Positions 1 to 8,128 of a stretch of 64,000 nucleotides of DNA are shown one piece after another (within the stretch, counting starts at the first letter, position 1; every line of letters begins with the position of its first letter). The notes beneath the pieces were generated by a model, which was given only the letters and a program-made list of their open reading frames with translations, was not told the origin of the DNA and did not search any database. Source of the stretch: Scandinavium goeteborgense (GTDB lineage Bacteria; Pseudomonadota; Gammaproteobacteria; Enterobacterales; Enterobacteriaceae). The DNA is taken from positions 4,383,177 through 4,447,176 of the forward strand of contig NZ_CP054058.1 in NCBI RefSeq assembly GCF_003935895.2, written 5' to 3'. The position numbers were made by a program, and so were the translations under genes.

Positions 1-360
1 GCCGTGGGTCAGGGCGCCGTGGGTATCGAGTGCCGTCTCGACGACCCTCACACCCGCACATTGCTGGCACCGCTGAATCACGCGGATACCGCCGTGCGCG
101 TCTGCGCAGAGCGCGCGATGAATACGCGCCTCGAAGGCGGCTGTCAGGTGCCAATTGGCAGCTATGCTGAATTAAGCCACGGTGAAATCTGGCTTCGGGC
201 GCTGGTTGGCGCCCCGGATGGCAGCCGGATGGTACGCGGTGAACGCCGTGGGCCAGCCGAAGATGCCAAAGAGCTGGGGATTTCGCTAGCCGAAGAGCTG
301 CTGAACAACGGCGCACGTGAAATTCTCGCGGAAGTGTATAACGGAGAAGCCCCTGAATGA
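1..360 (+). CDS. hemC: Porphobilinogen deaminase (hydroxymethylbilane synthase), C-terminal part
   Basis: The reading frame is open from the first base and ends at TGA 358-360, so the 5' two thirds lie outside the window. The enzyme links four porphobilinogen units into hydroxymethylbilane, an early cytoplasmic step of haem and sirohaem synthesis. The visible 119 residues hold the family signature around [14 protein letters not shown], whose Cys carries the covalent dipyrromethane cofactor. The C-terminal [17 protein letters not shown] is typical of enteric HemC. The stop overlaps the hemD start by four bases, which suggests translational coupling. Confidence 0.97.
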   Translation, partial: AVGQGAVGIECRLDDPHTRTLLAPLNHADTAVRVCAERAMNTRLEGGCQVPIGSYAELSHGEIWLRALVGAPDGSRMVRGERRGPAEDAKELGISLAEELLNNGAREILAEVYNGEAPE

Positions 361-1097
361 GCATTCTGGTCACTCGCCCCTCTCCCCAGGGAGAAGAACT
401 TGTCAGCCGCCTGCGCGCGCTGGGGCAAGAGGCCTGGAGCTTTCCGTTAATTGAATTTACCCCCGGCCGCGAATTAGCGCAGCTTGCGGGGCATCTGGCC
501 GCGTTGAACGACGGCGATCTGCTGTTCGCCCTTTCACAACATGCCGTCGAATTTGCCCAGTCGCAGCTTCAGCAGCACGGGCAGCGCTGGCCGCACGCGC
601 CACGCTATTTTGCCATCGGGCGAACCACCGGCCTGGCGCTGCATAAAGTCAGCAGCATTGATGTTCGCTACCCGCTCGATCGGGAAGTCAGCGAAGTGTT
701 GCTACAATTACCTGAATTACAAAACGTTGCCGGCAAGAAAGCACTGATTTTACGCGGGAATGGCGGGCGCGAATTGCTCGGCGAAACGCTACAGAGTCGC
801 GGTGCTGAAGTGACTTTTTGTGAATGTTATCAACGCAGTAACCGGCACTATGACGGTGCGGAAGAAGCGATGCGCTGGCAAACGCGCGGCGTGACCCGAC
901 TGGTCATCACCAGCGGCGAAATGTTAAAACAGCTCTGGTCGCTGATTCCGCAATGGTATCGAGAGCGTTGGTTGTTAAACTGCGAGGTGCTTGTGGTGAG
1001 TGAGCGCCTTGCTGAACAGGCCCGGGAGCTGGGCTGGCGGAATATCAGGGTGGCCGATAGCGCCGACAACGACGCGCTGCTGCGTGCTTTACAATAA
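357..1097 (+). CDS. hemD: Uroporphyrinogen-III synthase
   Basis: A 246-residue protein, the usual enteric length. It cyclises hydroxymethylbilane and inverts ring D to give uroporphyrinogen III, the branch point to haem, sirohaem and cobalamin. It starts with [15 protein letters not shown], typical of HemD. The family is poorly conserved and has no strong catalytic motif, so the call rests on start, length, overall match and position. It overlaps hemC by four bases and hemX follows 21 bases after its stop, as in the hemCDXY operon of other enterics. Confidence 0.96.
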   Translation: MSILVTRPSPQGEELVSRLRALGQEAWSFPLIEFTPGRELAQLAGHLAALNDGDLLFALSQHAVEFAQSQLQQHGQRWPHAPRYFAIGRTTGLALHKVSSIDVRYPLDREVSEVLLQLPELQNVAGKKALILRGNGGRELLGETLQSRGAEVTFCECYQRSNRHYDGAEEAMRWQTRGVTRLVITSGEMLKQLWSLIPQWYRERWLLNCEVLVVSERLAEQARELGWRNIRVADSADNDALLRALQ

Positions 1098-1118
1098 CTC
1101 TCAAAATTGGAAGCCATA

Positions 1119-2309
1119 ATGACGGAACAAAAAGAGAACTCCGCCGTGGTTGAGGAGACCAGGGAGGCCGTGGAACAAACGCCACAGCCGGAGATTGCTG
1201 AAAAGAAAAACGCTGAAAAGAAAAACAGCAGCAACAAAGCGCCGTTGGCGCTGAGCGTAGTGGCGATTGCCATCGCGCTGGCCGCAGGCATTGGCCTGTA
1301 TGGCCTGGTAAAAAAACAAAACACGAATCAGACGACCGCCAGTGATGCGTTAGTCAATCAAGTGACTGCCCTGCAAAAAGCACAAGCGTCGCAGAAGAGC
1401 GAGCTGGATGGCGTCATTAAGCAACAGGCCGACCGCCTGGCTGCGGCGAAACAGCAGCAGGATGCCTTGACCAAACAGCTTGATGAACTGCAGCAAAAAG
1501 TCGCCACGATTTCGGGCAGCGATGCCAAAACCTGGCAGCTCGCGCAGGCCGATTTCCTCGTCAAACTGGCAGGACGTAAACTGTGGAGCGATCAGGACAT
1601 CACCACCGCGGCGGCATTGCTGAAAAGCGCCGATGCAAGCCTGGCGGACATGAATGACCCAAGCCTGATTAATGCTCGTCGCGCAATCACCGACGATATC
1701 GCCAGCCTCTCCGGCGTGGCGCAGGTCGATTACGACGGGATCATTTTGAAGGTCAATCAGCTGTCTAATCAGATTGATAACCTGCGTCTGGCCGATAATA
1801 CCGACGACGATTCCCCGATGGACGACGACAGCGGTGAGCTTTCCAGCTCGCTGGGTGAATGGCGCGTCAATCTGCAAAAAAGCTGGCAGAACTTTATGGA
1901 CAGCTTCATCACCATTCGTCGCCGTGATGAAACCGCCGTTCCGCTGTTAGCGCCAAATCAGGACGTCTACCTGCGCGAGAACATTCGCTCGCGGCTGCTG
2001 GTTGCGGCCCAGGCCGTACCTCGCCATCAGGAACAAACGTACAAACAGGCACTGGACAACGTTTCCACCTGGGTACGCGCGTACTACGACACTGACGATG
2101 CGACCACCAAAGCCTTCCTTGATGAAGTGGATGCGCTGAGTCAGCAAAACATCAATATGGACGTGCCGGAATCGCTGCAAAGCCAGGCGATTCTGGAAAA
2201 ACTGATGCAGACCCGTGTGCGTAATCTACTGGCACAGCCGTCGGTTACGCCAAGCGCTGCGCCTCAGGCTGACGCCGCGCCCGCCGCCGCTGCACCGCAG
2301 GGAGAATAA
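1119..2309 (+). CDS. hemX: HemX, membrane-anchored protein of the hem operon
   Basis: A 396-residue protein starting at ATG 1119 (MTEQKENSA), which matches the E. coli start; an upstream in-frame TTG at 1107 is rejected. A charged cytoplasmic N-terminus is followed by one membrane segment at about residues 43-64. A probable coiled coil rich in Gln and Lys lies at about 80-135, then a conserved domain, and finally an Ala/Pro/Gln-rich tail (about 375-396). The family was long annotated as uroporphyrinogen-III methyltransferase, but no SAM-binding motif is visible and that activity is doubtful. The operon position suggests a link with haem synthesis; the molecular role is unknown. Confidence 0.93.
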   Translation: MTEQKENSAVVEETREAVEQTPQPEIAEKKNAEKKNSSNKAPLALSVVAIAIALAAGIGLYGLVKKQNTNQTTASDALVNQVTALQKAQASQKSELDGVIKQQADRLAAAKQQQDALTKQLDELQQKVATISGSDAKTWQLAQADFLVKLAGRKLWSDQDITTAAALLKSADASLADMNDPSLINARRAITDDIASLSGVAQVDYDGIILKVNQLSNQIDNLRLADNTDDDSPMDDDSGELSSSLGEWRVNLQKSWQNFMDSFITIRRRDETAVPLLAPNQDVYLRENIRSRLLVAAQAVPRHQEQTYKQALDNVSTWVRAYYDTDDATTKAFLDEVDALSQQNINMDVPESLQSQAILEKLMQTRVRNLLAQPSVTPSAAPQADAAPAAAAPQGE

Positions 2310-2311
2310 GC

Positions 2312-3508
2312 ATGCTTAAAGTATTATTGCTCTTTGCGCTGCTGATCGCCGGGATCGTTTTCGGTCCGATCGTTGCTGGCCATCAGGGATACGTCCTGAT
2401 CCAGACAGACAACTACAACATTGAAACCAGCGTCACCGGTCTGGTGATCATTCTGATCCTGACCATGGTGGTGCTGTTCGCTATCGAATGGTTGCTGCGC
2501 CACATTTTCCGCACCGGGGCGCATACCCGTGGCTGGTTTGTTGGCCGTAAACGCCGTCGGGCGCGTAAGCAGACTGAACAAGCGCTGCTCAAGCTGGCAG
2601 AAGGTGATTATCAGCAGGTTGAGAAGCTGATGTCGAAGAATGCCGATCACGCTGAACAGCCGGTGGTGAACTACCTGTTAGCCGCAGAAGCCGCGCAGCA
2701 GCGTGGGGACGAAATGCGTGCCAATCAGCATCTGGAACGTGCCGCAGAAAGTGCCGGTAACGACCTGATCCCGGTGGAAATCACTCGCGTGCGTATTCAG
2801 CTTGCGCGCAATGAAGACCATGCGGCACGCCACGGCGTAGACCGACTGCTGGAAATCGCGCCGCGCCACCCTGAAGTGCTGCGTCTGGCTGAACAGGCTT
2901 ATATTCGCACCGGGGCCTGGACTTCGCTGCTGGATATCATTCCGTCGATGGCGAAAGCCAACGTCGGCGATGAAGCGCACCGTGACGCTCTGGAACAGCA
3001 GGCCTGGATTGGCCTGATGGATCAGGCGCGTGCCGATCAGGGCAGTGATGGCCTGCGCGAATGGTGGAAAAATCAGAGTCGTAAAACCCGTCAGCGCGTG
3101 CCGCTGCAGGTGGCGATGGCGGATCACCTCATCGAATGTGACGACCATGACATGGCCCAACAGATTATTATCGACGGCCTGAAACGCCAGTACGACGATC
3201 GACTGCTGCTCCCGGTTCCGCGTCTGAAAACCACCAATCCGGAACAACTGGAAAAAGTACTGCGCCAGCAAATCAAGAGCGTGGGTGACCGCCCTCTGCT
3301 GTGGAGTACGCTGGGCCAGTCGCTGATGAAACACGGCGAATGGCAGGAAGCGACCATCGCCTTCCGCGCGGCTTTAAAACAGCGTCCAGACGCGTTTGAT
3401 TACGCCTGGCTGGCCGATGCCCTCGACAGACTGCATCAGCCGGAAGAAGCGGCCACCATGCGCCGTGATGGACTGTTACTGACGCTGCAGAACAATCCAC
3501 CTTCCTGA
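2312..3508 (+). CDS. hemY: HemY, inner-membrane TPR-type protein of the hem operon
   Basis: A 398-residue protein with two N-terminal membrane segments (about residues 3-22 and 41-62), a very basic stretch (GRKRRRARKQ), then a long helical C-terminal part of TPR-like repeats, for example around LAEQAYIRTGAW and IAFRAALKQRPDAFDYAWLA. It starts two bases after the hemX stop. It is not the oxygen-dependent protoporphyrinogen oxidase that is called HemY in Gram-positive bacteria. Proteobacterial HemY is thought to assist haem synthesis, but its biochemical role is not settled. A terminator follows at once. Confidence 0.94.
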   Translation: MLKVLLLFALLIAGIVFGPIVAGHQGYVLIQTDNYNIETSVTGLVIILILTMVVLFAIEWLLRHIFRTGAHTRGWFVGRKRRRARKQTEQALLKLAEGDYQQVEKLMSKNADHAEQPVVNYLLAAEAAQQRGDEMRANQHLERAAESAGNDLIPVEITRVRIQLARNEDHAARHGVDRLLEIAPRHPEVLRLAEQAYIRTGAWTSLLDIIPSMAKANVGDEAHRDALEQQAWIGLMDQARADQGSDGLREWWKNQSRKTRQRVPLQVAMADHLIECDDHDMAQQIIIDGLKRQYDDRLLLPVPRLKTTNPEQLEKVLRQQIKSVGDRPLLWSTLGQSLMKHGEWQEATIAFRAALKQRPDAFDYAWLADALDRLHQPEEAATMRRDGLLLTLQNNPPS

Positions 3509-3519
3509 GTCGATTAAGC

Positions 3520-3553
3520 AAAAAAGGGGCCTTCGGGCCCCTTTCTTTTTTCT
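3520..3553 (+). terminator. Rho-independent terminator after hemY
   Basis: A GC stem GGGGCC-ttc-GGGCCCC sits between a run of A and a run of T, just after the hemY stop. The flanking A and T runs would let it work in both directions. It closes the hemCDXY transcript. Confidence 0.85.
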
Positions 3554-3682
3554 TAAGCAACATGCTAAATTCTTGCTCTTACCCTCTTTCAAGAGCCTGC
3601 CAATGTAACGACTTTTCAGCATTCACCGTTTTTTACTCACGCATCTTTTGCGCGGATAACGTTTTGCTGGAGATCGTTCCAC

Positions 3683-4888
3683 ATGAATTCTCTGCTGTTT
3701 GCGCTGCTACGCGCATTGCGAGGCCACGTCTGGCTTCGCCTGTTAGCACTCGCCTTTATTTTATCGTCGTTGGGTAATGGTCTGACGCAGGTCGTCGTTT
3801 TCGGTCAGCTGTTGCGCTGGCAGGCCTCACCAACAACGTTAACGCTCGCCTGGCTGTTGGCGACCGTGCCCGGATTTTTGGGCAGCCTGATTGGCGAAAG
3901 ATTGTGCCGCACATACCCTCCCCTGCGTTTACTCATTTGCTGCGAGTTGCTCGGCCTGTTGGCGTTGATATTGCCCCTTCAGGGTTTACGTCATCACAGT
4001 ATTCCGCTGCTACTGGCGGTGCAGTCCGTGGAAGCGCTGCTGGCAGGAATGTCGTGGCCCGCGTTAGCGCTGACGTTCAAGCGTGGGTTGAGCGCGCAAG
4101 AACTTCCGGCGGCCACCGCAATGGAAAACCTGATATTTGCATCGCAGGTGTTGTTGGGCACGGGAGTGGGCGTACTGCTGTTTGAGCGAGTCAGTCCGCA
4201 GTCGCTATTAATCGTCGATGCCATGAGTTTTCTCGCCGCGTCGTGGCTGCTGTGGCTGACGCTGCAACGCACCGCGATCGCCGCGGACGACAGCAGACCT
4301 AAAACACGGACACCACTGCGCTGGGCGACCCTCACGCTTTCGCAAAAAAGAAGCCTGCTGTTGCTGCCTTCTCTGGCTGCGGTTGGCGCTCCGGCGATGG
4401 CGCTGCTACCTGCGCTGGCGCAACAGATGCATCCCGATGACACTGCCGGGCTGGCACTGCCGCTGCTATTTAGCCGCAGCCTGGGGCAATTGTGCGGGCC
4501 TATGTTGCTGAATAGTCGAAAGATGCCGGAATATGTTCAGCGTAATCGCCTGTTGCTGGGCTGCCTGGGGATATTTCTGCTCGCGTACGTCATGATGCCG
4601 ATGCTGTCGGGATATACCGCTGCGGCGCTAGGTGCCATTTTTATTGCTCACCTGGCGTCAAATGTGGTCTTCGCATTGGGGACTTTCAGCGTGCTGCACC
4701 AATTCACCGAAGATGACGTTTCCGCCGCCAGTGCGAAAGCCTGGCGCTGGCAAACCCTCAGTGCCACCCTCGTCACCTCTATCACGGTGATGCTAACGAG
4801 CCAACTTGGCGCTATTTACACGCTATGGTGCGTTTCATTCTGCGCATTATTGTTGGTGGGCAGCGTCTTATTCCGTACCCAAACGTAA
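3683..4888 (+). CDS. MFS-type transporter of unknown substrate
   Basis: A 401-residue, very hydrophobic protein with about 10-12 predicted membrane segments. A basic loop after the second segment region (GERLCRTYPPLRLL) resembles the loop 2-3 region of major facilitator superfamily exporters. GGAG stands nine bases before ATG 3683. It is monocistronic, about 130 bases after the hemY terminator, and ends five bases before the 3' end of the convergent glmZ gene. E. coli K-12 has no such gene between hemY and glmZ, so this is an accessory gene of this lineage. Base composition looks like that of its neighbours. The substrate cannot be told from sequence; drug or metabolite export would be typical. 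Confidence 0.75.
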   Translation: MNSLLFALLRALRGHVWLRLLALAFILSSLGNGLTQVVVFGQLLRWQASPTTLTLAWLLATVPGFLGSLIGERLCRTYPPLRLLICCELLGLLALILPLQGLRHHSIPLLLAVQSVEALLAGMSWPALALTFKRGLSAQELPAATAMENLIFASQVLLGTGVGVLLFERVSPQSLLIVDAMSFLAASWLLWLTLQRTAIAADDSRPKTRTPLRWATLTLSQKRSLLLLPSLAAVGAPAMALLPALAQQMHPDDTAGLALPLLFSRSLGQLCGPMLLNSRKMPEYVQRNRLLLGCLGIFLLAYVMMPMLSGYTAAALGAIFIAHLASNVVFALGTFSVLHQFTEDDVSAASAKAWRWQTLSATLVTSITVMLTSQLGAIYTLWCVSFCALLLVGSVLFRTQT

Positions 4889-4893
4889 CCCAT

Positions 4894-5099
4894 AAAAAAA
4901 CGCCTGCACTGAAAACAGGGCAGGCGTTAAAACAGGTCTTTTTGACAACAATTGGTGCTTCACTCAACGTTGTGTCCATGGTGTTTGATGAGGCCGAAGC
5001 GACATCTGTCGGTGGACGATAAGCACCGTAAACGGCTCTGCGTCATTCCTGAGTTTATGAGGCGTATACGCGAACATAAGAGATGGAATGAGCATCTAC
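4894..5099 (-). ncRNA. glmZ: GlmZ small regulatory RNA
   Basis: The minus strand from 5099 reads as GlmZ. It starts GTAGATGCTCATTCC, carries the conserved internal blocks around 4955-5045 including the CACAACGTTGAGTGAAGC region, and ends in a terminator (stem AACGCCTG/CAGGCGTT plus seven U). The length of about 206 nt fits the E. coli RNA. GlmZ pairs with glmS mRNA with Hfq to activate glucosamine-6-phosphate synthase. It is inactivated by RNase E with the adaptor RapZ, and GlmY acts as decoy. Position downstream of hemY is as in E. coli, except that the MFS gene lies between. An 87-codon plus-strand frame across this gene is a shadow. Confidence 0.95.
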
Positions 5100-5103
5100 A
5101 CAG

Positions 5104-5126
5104 ATATTATTACACACGTTATGCCA
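5104..5126 (-). promoter_or_regulatory. glmZ promoter with sigma-54-like and sigma-70-like elements
   Basis: On the minus strand TGGCAT at 5126-5121 puts GG near -25/-24 relative to the GlmZ 5' end at 5099. At the -12 position stands GT rather than the canonical GC. A sigma-70 -10 element TAATAT lies at 5109-5104. Overlapping sigma-54 and sigma-70 promoters are known for glmY and glmZ in enterics. The weak -12 here would favour sigma-70, but the activator sites upstream are kept. Confidence 0.55.
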
Positions 5127-5177
5127 CTCTTGCACCCCTCAATATCAGGGAGTTACTCGCTTTAGGAATAAATGAGA

Positions 5178-5258
5178 TGTCTCCAAATGGAGACGCTGGA
5201 ATACAAAAAAGGTGATGTAGCATGAAATCATGGAATTAAATGTCGCCGTCTGGAGACA
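5178..5258 (-). promoter_or_regulatory. Two GlrR (QseF) activator sites upstream of glmZ
   Basis: The GlrR consensus is TGTC-N10-GACA. Site 2 at 5241-5258 is a perfect match (TGTC, ten bases, GACA). Site 1 at 5178-5195 reads TGTC, ten bases, GACG, one mismatch. They lie about 80-160 bases upstream of the GlmZ start, as expected for an enhancer-binding protein acting on a sigma-54 promoter. No protein gene is needed to explain this AT-rich stretch. Confidence 0.8.
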
Positions 5259-5383
5259 TATTTATCAATGCGAAAATCACGACAGGAAAAATATTTTTAA
5301 AAGGGCAGAAATGCCGAGTACCGAATAGAAAAACCTCGCTCAAAACCCGATTTTTCGGATGTGTTCGATGAGATAACTTCCGT

Positions 5384-5413
5384 GCCCGGTGGCGCTGCGC
5401 TTACCGGGCCTAC
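5384..5413. repeat. REP element
   Basis: The palindromic unit GCCCGGTGGCGCTGCGCTTA followed by CCGGGCCTAC is a classical repetitive extragenic palindrome of enterics. It lies between glmZ and the tRNA-linked repeats and may stabilise the 3' end of transcripts coming from the tRNA cluster on the minus strand. Confidence 0.85.
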
Positions 5414-5420
5414 AATAGTT

Positions 5421-5836
5421 CCCCGGAGCTTCTTCATCCTCTCCGGGCTACAGGCGTAAAAAAGCCCGCTTAAATAAGCGGGCTTCTTCGAATGTGGTCG
5501 GCGAGAGAGGATGACTCGCCACTGTGTGGCTTCGCCCTGCGGGCCGTTGCTGAAGCAACGTTGTCTCGCTTCGCTCGGCTCGAACCTCCTTCCCCGGAGC
5601 TTCTTCATCCTCTCCGGGCTACAGACGTAAAAAAGCCCGCTTAAATAAGCGGGCTTCTTCGAATGTGGTCGGCGAGAGAGGATGACTCGCCACTGTGTGG
5701 CTTCGCCCTGCGGGCCGTTGCTGAAGCAACGTTGTCTCGCTTCGCTCGGCTCGAACCTCCTTCCCCGGAGCTTCTTCATCCTCTCCGGGCTACAGACGTA
5801 AAAAAGCCCGCTTAAATAAGCGGGCTTCTTCGAATG
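5421..5836 (-). repeat. 171-bp tandem repeat linked to tRNA-Pro (rtT-like)
   Basis: Units begin at 5421, 5592 and 5763, a period of exactly 171 bp: two full copies and a partial third that runs into the tRNA-Pro gene at 5837. Read on the minus strand, each full unit holds the last 18 bases of tRNA-Pro including CCA, a terminator hairpin (AGCCCGCTT/AAGCGGGCT plus six U, stems at 5463-5484, 5634-5655, 5805-5826), a GC-rich segment and the T-arm piece GGAGGTTCGA. The layout resembles the E. coli tyrT repeats, which carry 19 bases of tRNA-Tyr and yield the rtT RNA. As 171 is a multiple of three, a minus-strand frame (5297-5779, 160 codons) runs through the units. It encodes a basic repeated peptide, comparable to the disputed Tpr of tyrT, and I do not call it as a gene. 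Confidence 0.9.
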
Positions 5837-5913
5837 TGGTCGGCGAGAGAGGATTCGAACCTCCGACCCACTGGTCCCAAACCAGTTGCGCTACCAAGCT
5901 GCGCTACTCGCCG
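5837..5913 (-). tRNA. tRNA-Pro (TGG), distal copy
   Basis: A 77-base gene with encoded CCA. The anticodon loop TTTGGGA reads TGG. It is identical in sequence to the copy at 5981-6057 and appears to be a tandem duplicate that includes the upstream spacer (TACTGCTTTTT and TTCAATTCT occur before both). A terminator lies between the two copies, so this one may be expressed only by read-through. Confidence 0.97.
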
Positions 5914-5949
5914 ATGTACTGCTTTTTAATTTTTGTTCAATTCTTGATA

Positions 5950-5977
5950 GAAAAAACCCTGCCGTAGCAGGGTTCAA
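5950..5977 (-). terminator. Terminator between the two tRNA-Pro genes
   Basis: On the minus strand CCCTGC-tacg-GCAGGG is followed by six T. It directly follows the proximal tRNA-Pro and looks like the original end of the Arg-His-Leu-Pro tRNA operon. Confidence 0.8.
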
Positions 5978-5980
5978 AAT

Positions 5981-6057
5981 TGGTCGGCGAGAGAGGATTC
6001 GAACCTCCGACCCACTGGTCCCAAACCAGTTGCGCTACCAAGCTGCGCTACTCGCCG
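5981..6057 (-). tRNA. proM: tRNA-Pro (TGG), proximal copy
   Basis: A 77-base gene with encoded CCA and anticodon TGG. It is the fourth gene of the tRNA operon Arg-His-Leu-Pro, the same order as argX-hisR-leuT-proM of E. coli. Confidence 0.98.
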
Positions 6058-6105
6058 TAATACTGCTTTTTGAATTTTCGTTCAATTCTATTTAATTCTA
6101 AGTTG

Positions 6106-6192
6106 TGGTGCGAGGGGGGGGACTTGAACCCCCACGTCCTTACGAACACTAACACCTGAAGCTAGCGCGTCTACCAATTCCGCCACCTTCGC
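6106..6192 (-). tRNA. leuT: tRNA-Leu (CAG)
   Basis: An 87-base class II tRNA with a long variable arm, encoded CCA and anticodon CAG. Third gene of the tRNA operon. Confidence 0.97.
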
Positions 6193-6215
6193 ATTGCCAC
6201 TGAACTCAAAATTAA

Positions 6216-6292
6216 TGGGGTGGCTAATGGGATTCGAACCCACGACAACTGGAATCACAATCCAGGGCTCTACCAACTGAGCTATAGCCACC
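6216..6292 (-). tRNA. hisR: tRNA-His (GTG)
   Basis: A 77-base gene counting the extra G at position -1 that bacterial tRNA-His needs. Anticodon GTG, encoded CCA. Second gene of the tRNA operon. Confidence 0.97.
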
Positions 6293-6360
6293 ACTGATAT
6301 TCTTTCACGCGGCCCTGTCATTTACATAACAGACCACCGCAGCTCCAGCACCGGGTAAAA

Positions 6361-6437
<77 letters not shown>

Positions 6438-6458
6438 TTAGCGCCGTTGCGGGGTCGG

Positions 6459-6487
6459 ATATTACGGACTTCATGCTGTGCTGTCTA
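6459..6487 (-). promoter_or_regulatory. Promoter of the argX-hisR-leuT-proM tRNA operon
   Basis: On the minus strand TAGACA (6487-6482), a 17-base spacer, then TAATAT (6464-6459). The following bases CCGACCCCGC form a GC-rich discriminator, the hallmark of promoters under stringent (ppGpp/DksA) control. Confidence 0.8.
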
Positions 6488-6539
6488 GTGTCTTTTTAAA
6501 GAAATTTTCCGTTTGGTTATGCTTTGCACGTTTTGTCGC

Positions 6540-7925
6540 TTATTCCTTCAATTTCTGGGCGCCATCAGCCCGATTGAAGCCTAACACTTTGTAAAGGACC
6601 GTCACAATTGCCAGGAAAATAACACCAACAAACAGCGATGTGCGCGTGTCTTCGTTAAAGCCCATGCCGACCAGCACACAAATCAGGAATGCCATCGTCA
6701 AATAGTTGGTCCACGGGAACAGCACCGATCGGAACGGGTGGTCCACCATCGCCTGCTTGTGCGCCTCACGAAAACGCATCTGGCTAATCAGGATAACAAA
6801 CCACGGCACCATGCCCGGCAGCACGCTGGCGCTGTAGACGTACACAAATACCCGCTGCGGATTGGGTATGATGTAGTTCAGACAAGATCCAAGCAGCAGC
6901 ACGACAATCGACACCGCAACGCCCACCACCGGCACGCCGTTACCCGAGACTTTCGCAATCGCCGAGGGCAGTTGGCGGTTCTTCGCCAGCGCGTACAGCA
7001 TGCGGCCACAGCTGTACATCCCACTGTTGCAGCCGGAAAGCGCTGCCGTCAGTACCACAAAGTTGATGATGCCTGCCGCCGCGGTGATCCCGACTTTGGC
7101 AAAGGTCAGCACGAACGGACTGCCGTTACTGCCAATTTCATTCCACGGGAAAATGGTGACGATTACAAAAATTGCGCCGACGTAGAAAATCAAAATTCGC
7201 CACAACACTTTACCCACCGCGCTGCGCAAGGTGACCTGCGGGTTTTTCGCTTCACCGGCAGTGATGCCAATCAGCTCAACGCCCTGATACGACGCCACCA
7301 CGATGCACAGTGCCGTCAGGAAGCCCTTCCAGCCACCAGCAAAGAAGCCGCCGTGCTCGGTTAAATTACCGAAGCCCAACGCGTGGCCACCGTTGCCGAA
7401 GCCAAAGAAAATCACCCCAAGCCCCACGACGATCATCACGATAATGGTGGTGACTTTGATCATCGCAAACCAGAATTCCAGCTCGCCGTACAAACGCACC
7501 GCCGCCAGATTCGCTAACCCCACCAGCGCCACGGCGATAAGCGCCGGTATCCACTGCGCCATGTCCGGGAACCAGAACTGCGTATACACCCCGATGGCGG
7601 TTATCTCTGAAATCCCGACCGCTATCCACATAAACCAGTAAGACCAGGCGGTGAGATAACCAAAAAATGGGCTCATGTAGCGATGCGCATAAACGGCAAA
7701 CGAGCCAGTGACCGGTTCGAGGAACAGCATTTCGCCCATCGAACGCATGATGAAGAACACAAAGAGGCCGGCGATGATATAGGCCAGTAATACCGATGGG
7801 CCCGCCCATTTCAGGGTGCTTGCCGAGCCCATAAACAGCCCAACGCCGATGGTGCCGCCGAGGGCAATTAATTCAATGTGTCGCGCTTCCAGCCCTCGCT
7901 GTAGCACTGGTTCTTTCTCAGCCAT
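6540..7925 (-). CDS. yifK: Amino acid permease of the APC family, YifK/ThrP type
   Basis: A 461-residue protein with about 12 membrane segments, same length as E. coli YifK. The N-terminal consensus [11 protein letters not shown] (residues 23-33) marks the amino acid-polyamine-organocation family. YifK has been assigned as a threonine/serine proton symporter (ThrP) in enterics; substrate here is inferred from similarity. It lies between the ECA operon and the tRNA operon on the same strand as both, with about 200 bases upstream that contain a repeated, operator-like element (8086-8112). Confidence 0.93.
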   Translation of the reverse strand: MAEKEPVLQRGLEARHIELIALGGTIGVGLFMGSASTLKWAGPSVLLAYIIAGLFVFFIMRSMGEMLFLEPVTGSFAVYAHRYMSPFFGYLTAWSYWFMWIAVGISEITAIGVYTQFWFPDMAQWIPALIAVALVGLANLAAVRLYGELEFWFAMIKVTTIIVMIVVGLGVIFFGFGNGGHALGFGNLTEHGGFFAGGWKGFLTALCIVVASYQGVELIGITAGEAKNPQVTLRSAVGKVLWRILIFYVGAIFVIVTIFPWNEIGSNGSPFVLTFAKVGITAAAGIINFVVLTAALSGCNSGMYSCGRMLYALAKNRQLPSAIAKVSGNGVPVVGVAVSIVVLLLGSCLNYIIPNPQRVFVYVYSASVLPGMVPWFVILISQMRFREAHKQAMVDHPFRSVLFPWTNYLTMAFLICVLVGMGFNEDTRTSLFVGVIFLAIVTVLYKVLGFNRADGAQKLKE

Positions 7926-8085
7926 AGATCCTCGCGTGTTTGCCGCTTTCCGGTCGTTGCCGGTTATTGTTATGAACAGATGTCATACCGTGGAATGTCT
8001 GCCACGAACGGGCGCGCAGACTTTTAAGGGTGCGAATGGTTGAATAAAATGGGTGAAATGGCAAACAAAGTATTAGTTATGCGAA

Positions 8086-8112
8086 TGTATTGCACAATTG
8101 TTGCACAATACA
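8086..8112. promoter_or_regulatory. Operator-like repeat upstream of yifK
   Basis: TTGCACAAT occurs twice in direct repeat with an 11-bp period (8090-8098 and 8101-8109). The element is also bounded by the inverted arms TGTATTG and CAATACA. One helical turn between copies suggests a protein binding on one face of the DNA. It lies between the wecG stop and the yifK start; Lrp is known to act on yifK in E. coli, but this sequence is not an obvious Lrp consensus. It could instead be an mRNA hairpin at the end of the ECA operon. Confidence 0.4.
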
Positions 8113-8128
8113 TTTTTAGGAAGGGAGA

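Noticed and set aside
4952-5215. An 87-codon plus-strand frame with many basic residues between the MFS gene and the repeats.
   Set aside because: It lies antisense across glmZ and its promoter. The sequence is fully explained by the small RNA gene and the GlrR sites, and it has no ribosome site.
5178-5258. The palindromes near 5178-5195 and 5241-5258 first looked like phage-repressor operators and hinted at a prophage scar.
   Set aside because: They fit the GlrR consensus TGTC-N10-GACA at the right distance from glmZ, and no phage gene is near.
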